Assembly (NCBI GenBank): GCA_012845835.1
Contig: JABAKD010000004.1
Location: forward strand, 1,117,501 to 1,181,500
Length of the DNA stretch: 64,000 bases
Direction of reading: 5' to 3'
Origin: Undaria pinnatifida
Taxonomy: Eukaryota; Sar; Phaeophyceae; Laminariales; Alariaceae
The notes below the pieces were generated by a model. It was not told the origin of the DNA, ran no database searches, and worked only from the letters and a program-made list of their open reading frames with translations. Numbering within the stretch: position 1 is the first letter of the stretch; each line of letters begins with the position of its first letter. Positions 1 to 11,887 of this stretch are shown piece after piece. The position numbers were made by a program, and so were the translations under genes.

Positions 1-2440
1 AGCCATCGCCGCTCGCAGAACAGCACCATCGTTGGGCTCGCCCACAGAACAACAAGCTGTAAGCTCCATCCCAGCACCACCATCTTGACGCCCTTGTGCC
101 TTCAGTACAGAGGCCTTGAGCTGCGCCATGACGTCGATGCCGAGTTTCTACCTCAACGTCTTCTGCTCAATGATAACCACATCGCCCCCCCAAGAGAACA
201 CGATAATAAACGGCATGTGGTAAATCGGACTTGTCCCCATGGTGTTTCCATCGTTTTAGTGGAGCGGACACGATTGCGTCTCAATATCACACTCCTGACC
301 CAACGACGTCACCACACGCGCATGCCCAACAAAAACGCCTGCGTTAACGCGGTTTGCGTCATCCCCGGCTGTCCCTGCAGGGCCTTTACCAGCTCCTCCG
401 ATATATCTGTAACAATGCATGAACCAGGATCCATCAGCACCTTACTTAGCCTCAGCAGTCCCGGAAGCTCCGGGAACCGCGAGACGCCCTGCGGCATGCT
501 GCGTCAGGGCCTCCAAGTGCGGTTCGGTCTCCACCGTATCCACGCTCGTATCACCACTTCCACTCGGCTGTAAGACCGAGACATGCGCGTATGAAATGGT
601 GCTGGTATCACCACATCGTTATAATCTCGTCGCCAGCCAGCCAGAAACGTTCATTATTTAGACTAGACTTTACTTGCCAGCCGTTTCACCTTTTTTGGCA
701 CCTTGTATAGATTATAGACTATAGAAACTATAGTCTATATTATTTCTCCTTGTTGTCTGCCTGTCTGCGTCTCAGTGTGTGTGTCGAACGAGGATCCAAC
801 GGACCAACGGGATATCATATCATATAGTCTAGTCTCATTGTGCGCAAGTAAGTGCAAGATACTTTTTTCTTCGTGTGTATGCCCGACTCTGCCCCATCTC
901 GACCACTACGATCTACAGTAATACTACTGCTTTCTGCATCCACCCACCCCCTTCGTATTGGCCCCAGGTCACGCAACAAAAAAACAGGGAGTGAGACGAG
1001 CCTGCATTTCGCTCTCTTCTGGATCCTACGGCGGCAGGGATATGAGGATCCTTCTTCGTTCGGCACTACTGCTGTGCGGCTTGCTCTCGACACCCCCCCC
1101 CTCAGTAAACGGGTACTGTGAGTAGATAACTAGTCTAGACTAGTATTATTATTGTACAGTGCATGCGAATGACTTTCTTCTCTCTTCACGCTGTACGATA
1201 GCTATTATTATTGCTGCTGCTGACCTGTACTACTGCTAACAACGTGTCGTTTCTCCTCTATTATCTATCTAGCTGCATCATCACCATATTTACGTTGCTT
1301 GCTCAAGAAAGAAGGGCAGCGCGCGGTACACGGATCACGGATACCCAGGACAGGAAGGACGCAACTAACGAATCGAGCTTCTGGGATGAACATCGCTTGT
1401 TCTCGGAGGGGGGACGTGGTCTCATGAAGAGCGAGACTTTGTCAGAGCAGGCAGCGTGCGATTTGCGGGCGCCATAACAAGTACGACAAGTAAGCCCTTC
1501 AAGGCTGGATCGAGTGGCAGCGAGTGTCCCACCCCACCTCCACCCCCACACCAACTTCGGGCTTCCAACCCCTGACCCACTCCACGTGGCAGGCAGGCAG
1601 GCAGGCAGGCGGATGTAGCAGCACGAACATCCGGGAGTGGCAGAGAGTGTCCCACCCCCACCCACTCATTACCGCAAGTGTTGTTACAGTATGATACGAG
1701 CAGACTGGGGTGGGTGGCGGCCAGAGCGTCCGTTCTGGGGAGACTATCGACTAAGCGCTACAGCTGTACATTGACGCCTGCTATGTATAGCCGAAAAAAA
1801 CAGGGGGGGGTAGACTAGTCGAGAGCACTTCTTGGCTAAATTATTTTCTGAAACACGGGGCTAATAAACAAATACCTGGTACCTGGTATGGTACCAGGGT
1901 ATCGTCGGAACGTTATTACCTGGTATTTGGTTTTGCAATTTTTTCGGTGTAGAGTATAGTCTAGACTAGACTATTAATAGTCTATGTTTTGTTTGTAGGT
2001 CACGTCATCGGGGGGCACATCCCTTGCTTTGCACCTTTCATGTCCCAGATCTGGGTGAGTTTTTGAGTCCTACTAGCAGAAGTGAAAAAAAAAACAGAAA
2101 ATTAGGCGCACCCTCCTACCTGGTATACGGTAGCACACGTCGCTGCTACGGATACTCTACGCTGGCAGGTGGCGTTGAGATCTTGGAGATCATCCCCGGC
2201 GAGCTGCGCGCATCCCATGTCGTTTCTTCACGGGTTCCTCGACAAACTACTTCAATCGCTGGCTCTGCACTACCGTACGCTGAAGGTGAGGGCGCGTTCG
2301 TCGGATCCATTGCCCGTAACGCATTTTTTTTTGTGCTTGAAAAACAGGTAGTGAAACTGGCTATTGTCCTTGGTTTAAACTACCACCAAAATGATGCCGC
2401 AGATGCAGCAGTGGACCTCGCGGTATCCTGTGATACACCC
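1..2440. other. intergenic, no gene recognised
   Basis: No reading frame here has recognisable domains or convincing composition. The open frames overlap in several phases and look like chance. The stretch is marked by recurrent TAGTCTAGACTAG-like palindromic motifs (around 661, 825, 1128, 1955 and 2515) and CCTGGTACC-type motifs (around 1873-1930), which also recur elsewhere in the window. They may be relics of small mobile elements. Confidence 0.5.
713..739. repeat. 12-bp stem inverted repeat
   Basis: A perfect AT-rich inverted repeat, TATAGACTATAG, is separated by AAA from its reverse complement. It belongs to the recurring TAGTCTA motif group. There is no sign that it acts as a terminator of any gene here. 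Confidence 0.6.
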
Positions 2441-3740
2441 AAGGGAGCCCGCGGGATGCCGTGCGAGCGGCCACGGGATCCTTCCAAAAAACACAAGAAT
2501 GTAAACCTCTATTATTAGACTAGAGCACCAAGAATGCCAGGCAGGGAGATCTACAGGCAAGACATTCGGAGATCGAAATACTGAAGCTATTTGTACAATG
2601 TGTAGTCTAGTCTAGAACGCACCCATTGTCTCGGAACAAGAAATCCAGCCTGGATCAGCTTTCCCAGCTTTGCCGTGTGTCCTGTCCTGAGCAGCTCGCG
2701 CGGCATCCCGCTGGCTTGCGGGGTGTATCACAGGATGCCGCGAGATTCCACCGCTGCATCCACGGCATCCCGCCGGACTTCCCGTGGGACCCCGCGCGGA
2801 TCCCACGGGTCCGGGAGGTTCCCGCGGGATGCCTGGTGAGACGCCGCGCGTTCCCCCGCGATTACTTTCCCAAAGGAACATATCGTTCCCACCTGGCACC
2901 CCGTGGTATCCCCGAAGGAGTTCGCGGGATTCCCCTCCATGGGACTTCCCGAGTCGTGGAGTCCCGCGGGGCTTCCCACCATAATTCCCGCGGGGCCCGA
3001 AGGTAGTTCCCGCGGGAGTGCACATGGGATGTCTCGACATCCATCGGAATCCACGGCGGGCATCTAGGTTTGAGTAACTTAAACTATTTGTATGATTCCG
3101 TTGATCCCGTGAAGGCTGTGTGTGCACCACGAAATCCCAACGTCATGAGTTGTCCCACGTGTTTCCGCGATTTGGCACGAGACCCAAATTTGCTCGCGCT
3201 GTCCTCGCGCTGTTATTCCCCCGAGTTCCCGAAAATATTTACACGAGTTCCTATGAGGGTTCCCACGAACTCGCACCAGCTCCCACCACTCCCACCAGCT
3301 GCCACAAACTCCCACCAGCTCCCACCAGCCCCCACCAGCTCCCAGGAGCTCGCACGGAGTTCCACAAAATGCCATACGTCGGCTCTCCTCCCGCGATCAA
3401 CCTTAGACCCTAAGCCTGACCCTAACCCTGAATCTAACCCTATACCACGGGATCCTGCGTGGGCATCTCGTGGTATACTTAATCCTATACCACAGGATCG
3501 TGCGTGGATATCTTGTAGTATACCACGGAATCTCGTCGGTTCCTACGGTGGGTTCCCGCGGTATTCTTCACGCGTGAATTCCGATGGAATCTTGCGACAT
3601 CCCACGAGATCCCAGGTCGAATCCCACCGCATCCTGCGGCATGCCACGATATCTCACTTTTGGGGCTCCCCACGTGGGACCCCGCGGTATTCAGCCGAAG
3701 CTCGGGGTATCACATACATGGACTTCCAGCAAGAAACCGC
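2440..3740. repeat. degenerate palindromic GC-rich satellite
   Basis: About 1.3 kb is built of dozens of diverged 10-20-bp units around palindromic cores such as TCCCGCGGGA, CCACGGGAT and GCATCCCGC, in both orientations. Because the units are self-complementary, open frames appear on both strands at once; these are by-products, not genes. A CCCACCAGCT decamer minisatellite (about 3290-3345) and a short telomere-like stretch are embedded in it. Confidence 0.7.
3405..3445. repeat. short interstitial telomere-like motif
   Basis: Several imperfect CCCTAA units lie in a row (ACCCTAAGCC, ACCCTAACCC, ATCTAACCC). Similar short TTAGGG-like patches occur near 17165, 20060, 21903 and 22030. They are too short to be a telomere. 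They are compatible with a TTAGGG-type telomere in the host, which is inference. Confidence 0.4.
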
Positions 3741-4523
3741 CCAAAAACTCGATGTAAGGCTTTGCGGTCTCAATAGTGTTAACCGTGCGCTTGCCTCTTC
3801 CGCTACGCACGAAAGCTTAATTAAGCAAGAAGCTGTCAGATATATATGTACGGTGCGCATCGGGCTTTGCTTCTCTCCTGAGGAGACTAAAACTGGTAGA
3901 CGACATGCCGGTATATCCATGTCCCTGCCACAAGTGTATTTATTTGCTGCTTGATCTCATCAGCTAACAAGCATACTCTACGGGGGCTTTTTTTTGTTGG
4001 ATGCGTGGCCCTAGCCACGCACCGACTGCAGAGGAAGGCACGCAAACACTAGAGTTATATCTGGGCGACCGACCCGTGGTTCGCGCACCACGAGCCGGGG
4101 AGCGCGGTACCACCCCCGCGTTACGAGTCGGAAGCAAGTTACTCCGCCAGGGGGGGCCGGAGGACTGCCGGTGGCCGTTGCCCGCGTAGGGGCCGTCAGA
4201 GGCAAGAGTTTGAACGTATATCGGCATATATGAAGTATCGGCATAACTACACTCAAATTGTGCGTCTTACCTGCTCCTTTCACCCTCTACGAGATGGAAG
4301 GAATGAATATGTCGAGCAACGCAGCAAAAGGAGCATAGCAATATTAATAATGAGAGGGTATTATTATGAATAGTACATCAAAATGTTCAGATAATTATTG
4401 GCATGCTATTGGGTTATACCTGGTACATAATAGGTAACACAAAAGAATAATGCAGTGTCATCTTATATATATTAGATTTTGATGTATGAAACTTACTATA
4501 AAGACGGGCGATCGATGTGGCAT

Positions 4524-4600
4524 GCAGGTTGCAAAAATGAGTACCGACCCCAAATTCTTCGAACTCACAGCTGACGTCGTTAGAATAGTTTCATAAAATA
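4524..4600 (+). repeat. dispersed MITE-like family M2, copy
   Basis: The copy reads GCAGGTTGCAAAAATGAGTA, then a short spacer, CGAACTCACAGCTGACGTCG and a TTCATAAAATA end. The same order recurs near 4793, 17081, 20229, 21971, 26001 (minus), 62076 and 62184, and at the centre of the palindromic M1 elements. Confidence 0.65.
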
Positions 4601-4792
4601 TTTCGCGTGTGGTGTGGCCAATAAGAACCTGAAAAAGTCGTCTGCGGTGTTTCGGGCCCAATAAAGTTTTTCACCCTCCGCGAAAAAAAAAAATCCTGTC
4701 ATCCCTGGAAACGCCAGGGGAGTCAGTCATACATCTTCAAAGAGAAATGCCTGGTACTTACGTAAAACGCGCGACCTGAGTAACACGCAGCC

Positions 4793-4866
4793 TTCAAAGA
4801 TGGGTTTCTGCCCTTAAATTGATCGAACTTTCAGCTGACTGACGTATTTGAAACTGTTTTAATACA
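4793..4866 (+). repeat. dispersed MITE-like family M2, diverged copy
   Basis: This diverged copy carries TTCAAAGATGGGTTT, CGAACTTTCAGCTGACTGACG and TTTGAAACTG in the family order. It lies 190 bp from the 4524 copy in the same orientation. Confidence 0.5.
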
Positions 4867-5110
4867 ATACACCCACACATTGTTTTCAGGGTAGCGAGTG
4901 GCGCGGAGCACAAAAATAATGTGCTCGGCGGATGGTGCCACTCTGACGAAAAATTCGCGCCAGCTCAGCATTTCACACTTGGCAACAACCGGGCAAACAA
5001 CAACTTTCTCGTGACGAGTTGTCAGTATACTCCGACATGTGTGTTGCAGATTATTAGTAACCGTACTTGTCTTTTTTCTCTCTTGATGGATATATATATG
5101 CTGACCGCAT

Positions 5111-5330
5111 ACCATCCAAATTGGTGGGCGGTCTTGGGCCAGCGCTCGAGCTTAATCGGCGTCATAAAATAAATATGGCGAATATGTCAGTAGACTAAGT
5201 AGTAAGGTTTTGGCCTGTAATGGATATTTAACAGTGACTGCACGACATTCCAATCATGGTGGGCGGTCTTGGGCCAGCGCTCGAGTTCGATCGGCGTCAT
5301 GAAAAGAATACATGGCGAATAAGTCAACAA
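5111..5330 (+). repeat. tandem duplication of about 80 bp
   Basis: Two copies (about 5111-5190 and 5249-5330) share GGTGGGCGGTCTTGGGCCAG, CGCTCGAG, ATCGGCGTCAT and ATGGCGAATA. The period is about 138 bp. Function is unknown. Confidence 0.7.
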
Positions 5331-6920
5331 TCAGATTATCCTATATATCACCATCATTTAACGGGGTACAACAGATCATCCCAGCATCAATAATCATAAT
5401 GTATTTATTTTTATTAGGTGGTGATCGTCGGAGCGAACACATCTTGTCATTCTTCTGGATGTGCAACAACAAAAGGCAGGATCGATACTACCATATACTA
5501 CTATTATAATACCTACAGCCAACGAACCCCAGAGGTTGCGCGGCGGTAGACTAGACTAGATGCATATGCACGCAGTATCAGCAGTAGCCCCCCCCCCCCC
5601 CCCCCCCCCGACCTTAACGTCTCCTAGCAACGAACCGATCCCCGTTGCAAGCATGTCGCCTCACCATAAACGAAACAAAGGCATAGAGGTCGAGTCCCCT
5701 AACATAGCGCAGCAACCACTGCTGTTTTGGACGTTCAAGTTCAGCCTCCCGAACTGAGCACGGCAGGCAACCCCTCCGAGCTTGATAACATTAAAAGATC
5801 AGCTCCCCTGCACCCAGCAAAGCAAGCTTCATTCAGTGCTCGCAAGAACTTTAAAACAAAGGTCAGCTCCCACAACTAAGCACAACAAAAATAAACCTGT
5901 CGTACCAGTACCAGTATGTGTTCTCCCTTCTTTCGGGCTCTTCGTCAACTGACCCCCCCCCCCCCCCCCCCCCCCTTACCCATACACCACTCTGGTGGGC
6001 GATGGGTATAATCTCTTGCTGTTGGTTGCCTTCACGAGTAAAATACTCCAAGAGACGTACTTCCATGTCACCCTTACTTGGGGTAGGGGATTAGGCTACA
6101 CAACCAAAACGAACCTGGTACATATTCTAACGAATGGAACAAGCTCTATCATCCATCAATTCGTGAGCAACGAGGGTAGTGCGCACCAAAAAAGAGTAAA
6201 CAAGTCAGGACACACAGTGTGCGCTAAAAGAGTACACACCAAAGAAAAAAAAAAAAGACAACTTGGTACACCTTTTCAGTCAGGAGATGCCGCTTACTTG
6301 CTGCAGCAGCAGCGAAGAATAAAATAAGAAGAGACCGACCGATGTACCACGGGGGGTTCAATCTCAACGGCAACAACTTTCACCCCGTCGCTCTGCTTGC
6401 ATCGCGCCTACTCACTACCAGGTAAATATTTATCTAGATCCTCCACACAACGGCAGTCCTTTTTCTGTGGCCTACCTCTGCCACCAAGCCAGCAGAAAAC
6501 GCTCAGTCCTTACGAGATGCGCCAACTACCGTGGGTGTCTCCCATAGTGCCGGTCGAAATGTACTTACTGCCGGTATTGTGCTTGGTGAAAACGTCTGGC
6601 AAGAGAGAAACCCGCTACACTAGTACCAGTATCGGTATATACCCATAATGCAGGTATGTATACTGCCAGTGTTGGCTGGCTCACACCGGCAGCTACAGGG
6701 AGACCGCCACTCGGTACCACGAACGACCTGTGGCGGCTGGTGGAAGGCACAATACGACATTTACTGCTGCACAATCGACCCAAGATATATCGAGTGTTTC
6801 GCGAAAGAGAGGTGACATTCCCTGAAACCATCATCTCATACTTCAATATTATTGGTGTAATCTGCCAGGAAGTAACATGAACAGGCACAGCCCCCCCCCC
6901 CCAACCCCCACCCCCTCCAC
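5331..6920. other. intergenic, no gene recognised
   Basis: The stretch is low complexity, with poly-C tracts near 5588-5610, 5953-5976 and 6893-6902. No domain-bearing frame was found. Confidence 0.4.
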
Positions 6921-6924
6921 TCTC

Positions 6925-7175
6925 ACAAGGCAAGCAAGCAGGCCAACGGGGCAGCAAGCTGGCGAGCAACCACGCAAACCAGCAGACGAGCACGCAGAGC
7001 ATGACAAGCAAGCGCGCAGAGCCTGACACGCAAGTGCGCACAGCTCGACAGCTTGAAGCAAGCACGCAAGCTTGACAAGCAACCACGCAGAGCCCAACAA
7101 GCGAGAACGCAGAGCCTGACCAGCAAGCACACAGCGTCTGGCAAGTAAACAAGCGCACAGGCAAGCGCTAATCCC
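6925..7175. repeat. degenerate 20-25-bp minisatellite
   Basis: The stretch is a diverged tandem repeat around GACAAGCAAGCACGCAGAGC-like units (AGCAAGC, ACGCAGAGCC and TGACAAGC recur about ten times). It keeps several minus-strand frames open with Cys/Leu/Ala-rich translations. I regard these as by-products of the repeat. Confidence 0.6.
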
Positions 7176-8207
7176 GACATGTGGTGCGCCAAAAGGCGGC
7201 GCAATAAAATTAACAACACACCACGCGGCAGCTGAACAAGGACGATGACGCAAAAAAAAAACGCAGAAATGTGCCGGATAGCAGCCCTGAGCGCCCACTT
7301 ATGGTGGCGGCACCGAAGCAGCCACCAGGCGACAGAGCAAGCGGGATCGGATCCGCGACTAAATCCATATATCCCAATCCAACTCAACCGGAACATAAAG
7401 CAGCAACACTAATGTTTTTAAGAGTGGCAAGTCGACTTTCGCTTTCATCGACCCACCTTAATACGGTCATGGTTAATTCCATCTATTTTGCCATCATGAT
7501 GCAGGGAGGGAGCGAAAGGATGAAGCTCAAGTGTATAGCCGCCCCCGCCCCCGCCCCCCCCGGCCCGGCCCCCCTCAACCCCCTCTAGCCCTCTGTTTAC
7601 CCTCCGCGTGCTACAGAGTGTCTACCGTATGTAGTAGCATGCAGCACCCAACACACATTTTGCTGGCAATCGTTCAATTTCCTCGAAAACGGCGGTTGCG
7701 GGACTCGTAATTATGAACTCTCTTCGGCCCGCCCGCAAAAAAATACCCCCCCCCCCCCAACCTGGTGTCCATGATACACGACGGATTTGTTGTTTAGTCT
7801 CGTCATCACATTCTGAACACAACCCCCGCCGATCCAACGGCACTCAGCGAAACACGTTTTGCTCCGACAATTAAAGTACGAACTGTGCACTTCCACTCTG
7901 GACGGGAACATAATAGACTGTTCGGATAATTATAAGAATACCAAGCGGTCCTCGAATTTCCATCCGACGTGGGAAGTACCTGGAGAGTAGCTTTATGGAC
8001 GGACAGGCAGCCTGTACGGTTTGCTGGCATCATCATACCACCGCCTGATTCTGGCAGCAGCAAGGGACCAGACGGGACTCGACTGGCGCTGTGTGCCCGA
8101 ACGCTACGAATCGCTGGACTAACCCCCCTCAAACGCGCTTCACTTCGCTTGTCGTCGATCGACATAAACATTAGTTCCGATGCTTCCGTATCACGAACTC
8201 AGTACTA
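7176..8207. other. intergenic, no gene recognised
   Basis: The overlapping short open frames on both strands lack recognisable domains. C-rich tracts lie near 7540-7575 and 7746-7760. Confidence 0.35.
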
Positions 8208-8284
8208 GCTAGCCGAGCAAGCAAAAGCCTTTCTCTAGGCCAGTAATAGCTAGCCGCGTAAGCAACTGCCGTTCTCCAGGCCAG
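8208..8284 (+). repeat. tandem duplication of about 40 bp
   Basis: Two diverged copies read AGCTAGCCG(A/C)G(C/T)AAGCAA, then CTCTAGGCCAG or CTCCAGGCCAG. Function is unknown. Confidence 0.55.
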
Positions 8285-9533
8285 GTTTTGGCCTGCTACG
8301 CCATATTTACGAGCGCTCTTCGAGACAGAAAAAACGCACCGGTTCCATTACCGGGCAAAGCTTTTCCTCTAGAGATCCAAATACAAAAGCTATCAACCAG
8401 AAACGGAAACACTGGAAACAACACAACGCGACACGCACCGCAAACAGCACAACGCGACATTGCACCGCACCGCTGCCTTATCGCTGGTCATTATGACAGC
8501 GCTATCTTTCCCAAGCAGTCCCTGCCTCCTAAAATTATATCACCCACCCACCCACCCACCCACCCACCCGCTTCGCCATTGTTTACCAAAACTCTTTCTT
8601 CCGTAAGGCACAACGGCACAACACCCGCTAAGAGAGGAAGCACAATACTGGTCGTTCCCGTCGTGCTTCGTTCAAGCACACGGCGGCCGCACGTGTGCGG
8701 ACCTTGCAACGACAGAACGAAACAAAAACGACTCCTTTTCCCATCCCCACCCCCCCGTTACCATATACGTCTCTCTCACACCCCTACGCTCTTCCCTTAT
8801 CCATTTTTCCCATGCAGGGTTTTGTATCAACTCAAAATCCCTCCTATCCATTTTACTCATGCAGGATTTTGAAACAACTCAAAAGCCCCCGGCACTCGTG
8901 TGTGCCGAGCATACATGCGCTGTACTCCTTAAAACCCTCCCCACTCCCTCGTAAATACTGGCGGCGCGCTCCATGGCACCGCAACGTATCGCGCGTCGCA
9001 AACTTGAGAGTCCACCCCCCTCCTCTCTGGGAAACCCCACTCTCACCTCAAACCCACGCCAACGCCTTATCTCAACATCCCACCGGTTTACTACGCTCAA
9101 ACCGGACCGGCTACCTCCGGTGCGGGGCGGGGATAAGACAATCACCATCCCCGTCCTCCCCCTTCCTCCCAACAACGACCACCCGTCCAACTCTCTACGA
9201 CCTCCCCCTCTTCGTGCCCCCTTCCACACGTTGACCCCGCCCTCGCGCAGCGTTCGAATTGTTAGTCCCACCACTGCTGTTCGCGGAGCTCGCGCAACTC
9301 ATAGGCGGGTTTGTAGGGCCGCCCCCCGAGCATTTCGGCCCCCCGCCGCGCAGGGTGGAGCGACGTGTCTCGTATCCGGACATTGTGGACACGGAAGAGG
9401 AGAAGCCGCCGTCGCTGCAGGTCGTTGCCCCCGCGCTCATCGTCCGGTTAGACCTTGCGCCATCCGTACCTGTAATCGTTAGTTTTGTTGTTGTTCGTTA
9501 TGTTTAGCTTATTCGGTGGTTTCGTTCATTGTA
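8285..9533. other. intergenic; compositionally biased frames only
   Basis: Pro/Ser/Thr-rich frames run across 8288-9234 without recognised domains, alongside a (CCCA)n tract at 8541-8570. A plus-strand segment at 9259-9440 has a more protein-like composition (ELAQLIGGFVGPP, VSYPDIVDTEEEK). It could be an isolated exon, but I could not connect it to others. Confidence 0.3.
8796..8890 (+). repeat. tandem duplication of about 50 bp
   Basis: Two adjacent copies run from TATCCATTTT through CATGCAGG, ATTTTG or GTTTTG, and CAACTCAAAA. Confidence 0.6.
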
Positions 9534-9626
9534 GTGTTGTGTTGTGTTGCGTTGTGTTGTGTTGTGTTGTGTTGTGTTGTGTTGTGTTGTGTTGTGTTGT
9601 GTTCTGTTGTGTTGTGTTGTGTTGTG
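9534..9626 (+). repeat. (GTTGT)n pentanucleotide microsatellite
   Basis: About 18 pentamers lie in a row with two interruptions. The Val/Cys/Leu-rich translation on plus and the Thr/Gln/His-rich translation on minus are artefacts of the repeat. Confidence 0.9.
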
Positions 9627-11164
9627 CGACTGCTTGTTTTGCAGGTTAGGTTTATTGTTTTTACCTAGGCCCTTGTTGGTACACGCCGCGTCGTGGCCAT
9701 CGTGGGCGGGAGAGAAAAAACTATTCGCCAAAGACGAGAAGGCGACCGTATTCAAAAACGTACGGTATACAACAGATTCCACATTATCAACGAGGCCGTT
9801 TTCTAGCCGCTAAAAAACGTGCACCGTGCTGCTTTAATAATTTCATCAGGGTAGACGGCAATTTCGTGGTGAGGCATTTATATAGCATGTCAAGCCGCAT
9901 CTTGCACGTACTCGCACGTCGCCTACCTGCTCCGTCATCAGAACATCCGCTGCCACTGCTGCCGCAGTCGGGGCTGCTGCAACAAAACACGTCACAAAAC
10001 AAAACAAGAGGTGAAAACGACAACGACAGAGGCAGACGGAAATAGAGGCAAAAGCTCGTCACGTGCCGCAAATGCATCATAAAACAAACGGAACGAGCGA
10101 GTCAGGCAAAAATAGCACTTCAACCATGGCATCCACTACGTCGGCTCTATGGCGCGCAGTAACAAGCCGCTTCCTGCCTCGGCAGCCTCAGTCGGAGGCA
10201 CAGCAGCGCCCACATCATCGTCCTCTCCCCCCGCGTGCGCTGCCACAACACGGAGTGCACGACGGTGTGGGCGCCACCAAGCCTACGGCTGAGGCTGTTA
10301 AGGCAGGAAACGGTTCGACACCGCGCGGCCGAGCACCGCCGGCATTCGAAACAGATCAACATCCTTATACTGCGCGTCCTCGTCCCATGGGTAAGCGACC
10401 TCGCCCCGCGACAGGGGGAGGGGGGCGGGGGCGGCATGAAGATAAGTGGGAAATTGTAAGAAGAAAGTGTTGGGTTTGAACAGCCATCTATTGAATATGC
10501 GGTCGTTACGGGGCATCCCGAGTACATCCCAGGGTTTCACTCCACCAATAAACCCGGGGACATGCCCGGGGGTGTCCCCTGATGACCACAAGTCTTAACG
10601 TGATTGGGTTGGGGACCCGTGGACGTACCCAGCGGGTCCCCTGGCGACCACACAAATGAGTATAGGAGGCGTGATTGGGTATGGGATAGGGGGTATATTT
10701 ACGGGATTGAGCGAGCGAGGCTTGAACACACTTATGTCTCGATTACGTGGTGGTCGTTCCCTGTCTGACGAAACCTGGGAATGTAACGTTGTCACCGCCC
10801 TTCTCATTTATGGGGCTCCCAAAAGGGATACACCCAGCAGTTGCCGTTACTGTTACCTGTCACCTTACCTCCCCGAAACGGCCAGGCTCTTGGAGCTATC
10901 AAATAGAGCTCGTCGGGTCTTCCTTTTCGTCGGTTTTCATCGGGCACCCAAACGGCCCAAGAGGGTTGAGTGCTACAGTTGCCATTAGCGAACGTCCCAC
11001 ACTACTCGGAAAGATGACATTCCGGGTGGATATCTCCACCGAACCTGACCCTCAAGGGACAGGCCGGGTCGACATACACACGCATCCGTATACAACTATA
11101 GCTTGCGCTGTCGGGGTTGTAACGAAGCCCACTGATAGGGACAGCTCACGATACACCTACAATG
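9627..11164. other. intergenic, no gene recognised
   Basis: Frames at 10063-10479 (plus) and 10147-10527 (minus) are low complexity and antisense to each other. Around 10500-10650 there are imperfect palindromes such as CCCGGGGACATGCCCGGGG, resembling the satellite at 2.4-3.7 kb. Confidence 0.35.
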
Positions 11165-11313
11165 GGATCCGAAGGCTGCGCCAGCTAGCGTTGGGATGCG
11201 AAAGCAGCTGGGTTAAATCGACACACAACGTGTTTGAAAATACGTGGAAGTGTGGTGAGATAAAGCCTTATTTTGCCCCATCCGCCGGAGGATGACAAAA
11301 AAAAAAAAAAAAA
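11165..11313 (+). repeat. retroposon family S3 copy, poly(A)-tailed
   Basis: The copy ends CCCCATCCGCCGGAGGAT and runs into a homopolymeric A tail. Two further copies share the body (GCGAAAGCA, GTTAAATCGACAC, GTGGTGAG, CCGCCGGAGGAT plus A-rich tail) at 18361-18490 (plus) and 27158-27366 (minus). The A tail and shared 3' end point to LINE-mobilised retroposition. No clear pol III boxes were seen. Confidence 0.65.
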
Positions 11314-11540
11314 CCGTCGTAATTCTTGCCGCAATACTTTAATCGAGACGCAAAAGGGGTACAATCATCGTAGAGTACATAACCCTCCCTTCCAGACAAG
11401 GCGCCCGGCGCCAGAGCTGGTGCCTTTCTTGTTGCAAGTTTCATCCAAAAAGTTTCAAAAGGTTTAAAAGGGACGCAGTAACAGCTACACGCTCGATGAT
11501 AGAAGTCCTTTCATGTATTTTTCTTCTCGCTACGCCAAAA

Positions 11541-11887
11541 TCAAGTTCCAGAACCGTTACAGGCACAGTTGTCGCTAGCGTTATAACACCCGCCACCCCA
11601 CCTTCCCGATCCCGCTTGGCGCTTGGCGCTAGAACTCGTGGAGTCCGATGACGTCTCCCCCTCCGACGCCCCCGCTTCTAGTCCGGAAGAGTTGCCCCCC
11701 CCGAGCGCGGCGCCGGTACTGAGATGAGCGCTACCAGCGGACGAGGCGGCCGCCATCTCGCCCATCGCCGACGCCGACGCCGATGATGCCGCGGGCTGAG
11801 CGGTAGACAGGACTTCAAGAACGCCGATGAAATGTGTAACTCCCGGAGTTTCGCCGCTTAGCGGGTATACACGGAGGAAGCTCTTCC
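11541..11887 (-). CDS. bZIP gene exon 9 (C-terminus)
   Basis: The acceptor is CCGTTCCAG followed by GGAAGAGC, entering in phase 1. The exon codes SFLRVYPLSGETPGVTHFIG and then an Ala/Ser/Gly-rich tail ending NGSGT and a stop. The ordered first 35 residues suggest the end of the conserved C-terminal region, and the rest is probably disordered. Confidence 0.75.

Larger units (their letters stand above)
3741..5110. other. intergenic with MITE-like ends
   Basis: No gene is recognised. The stretch contains two copies of the GCAAAGATGAG...CTCACAGCTGACG family and an A-tract near 4684. Confidence 0.4.

Noticed and set aside
3070-3954. 294-codon open frame on plus
   Set aside because: Most of it is the palindromic satellite, which keeps frames open on both strands. 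There is no domain and the composition follows the repeat.
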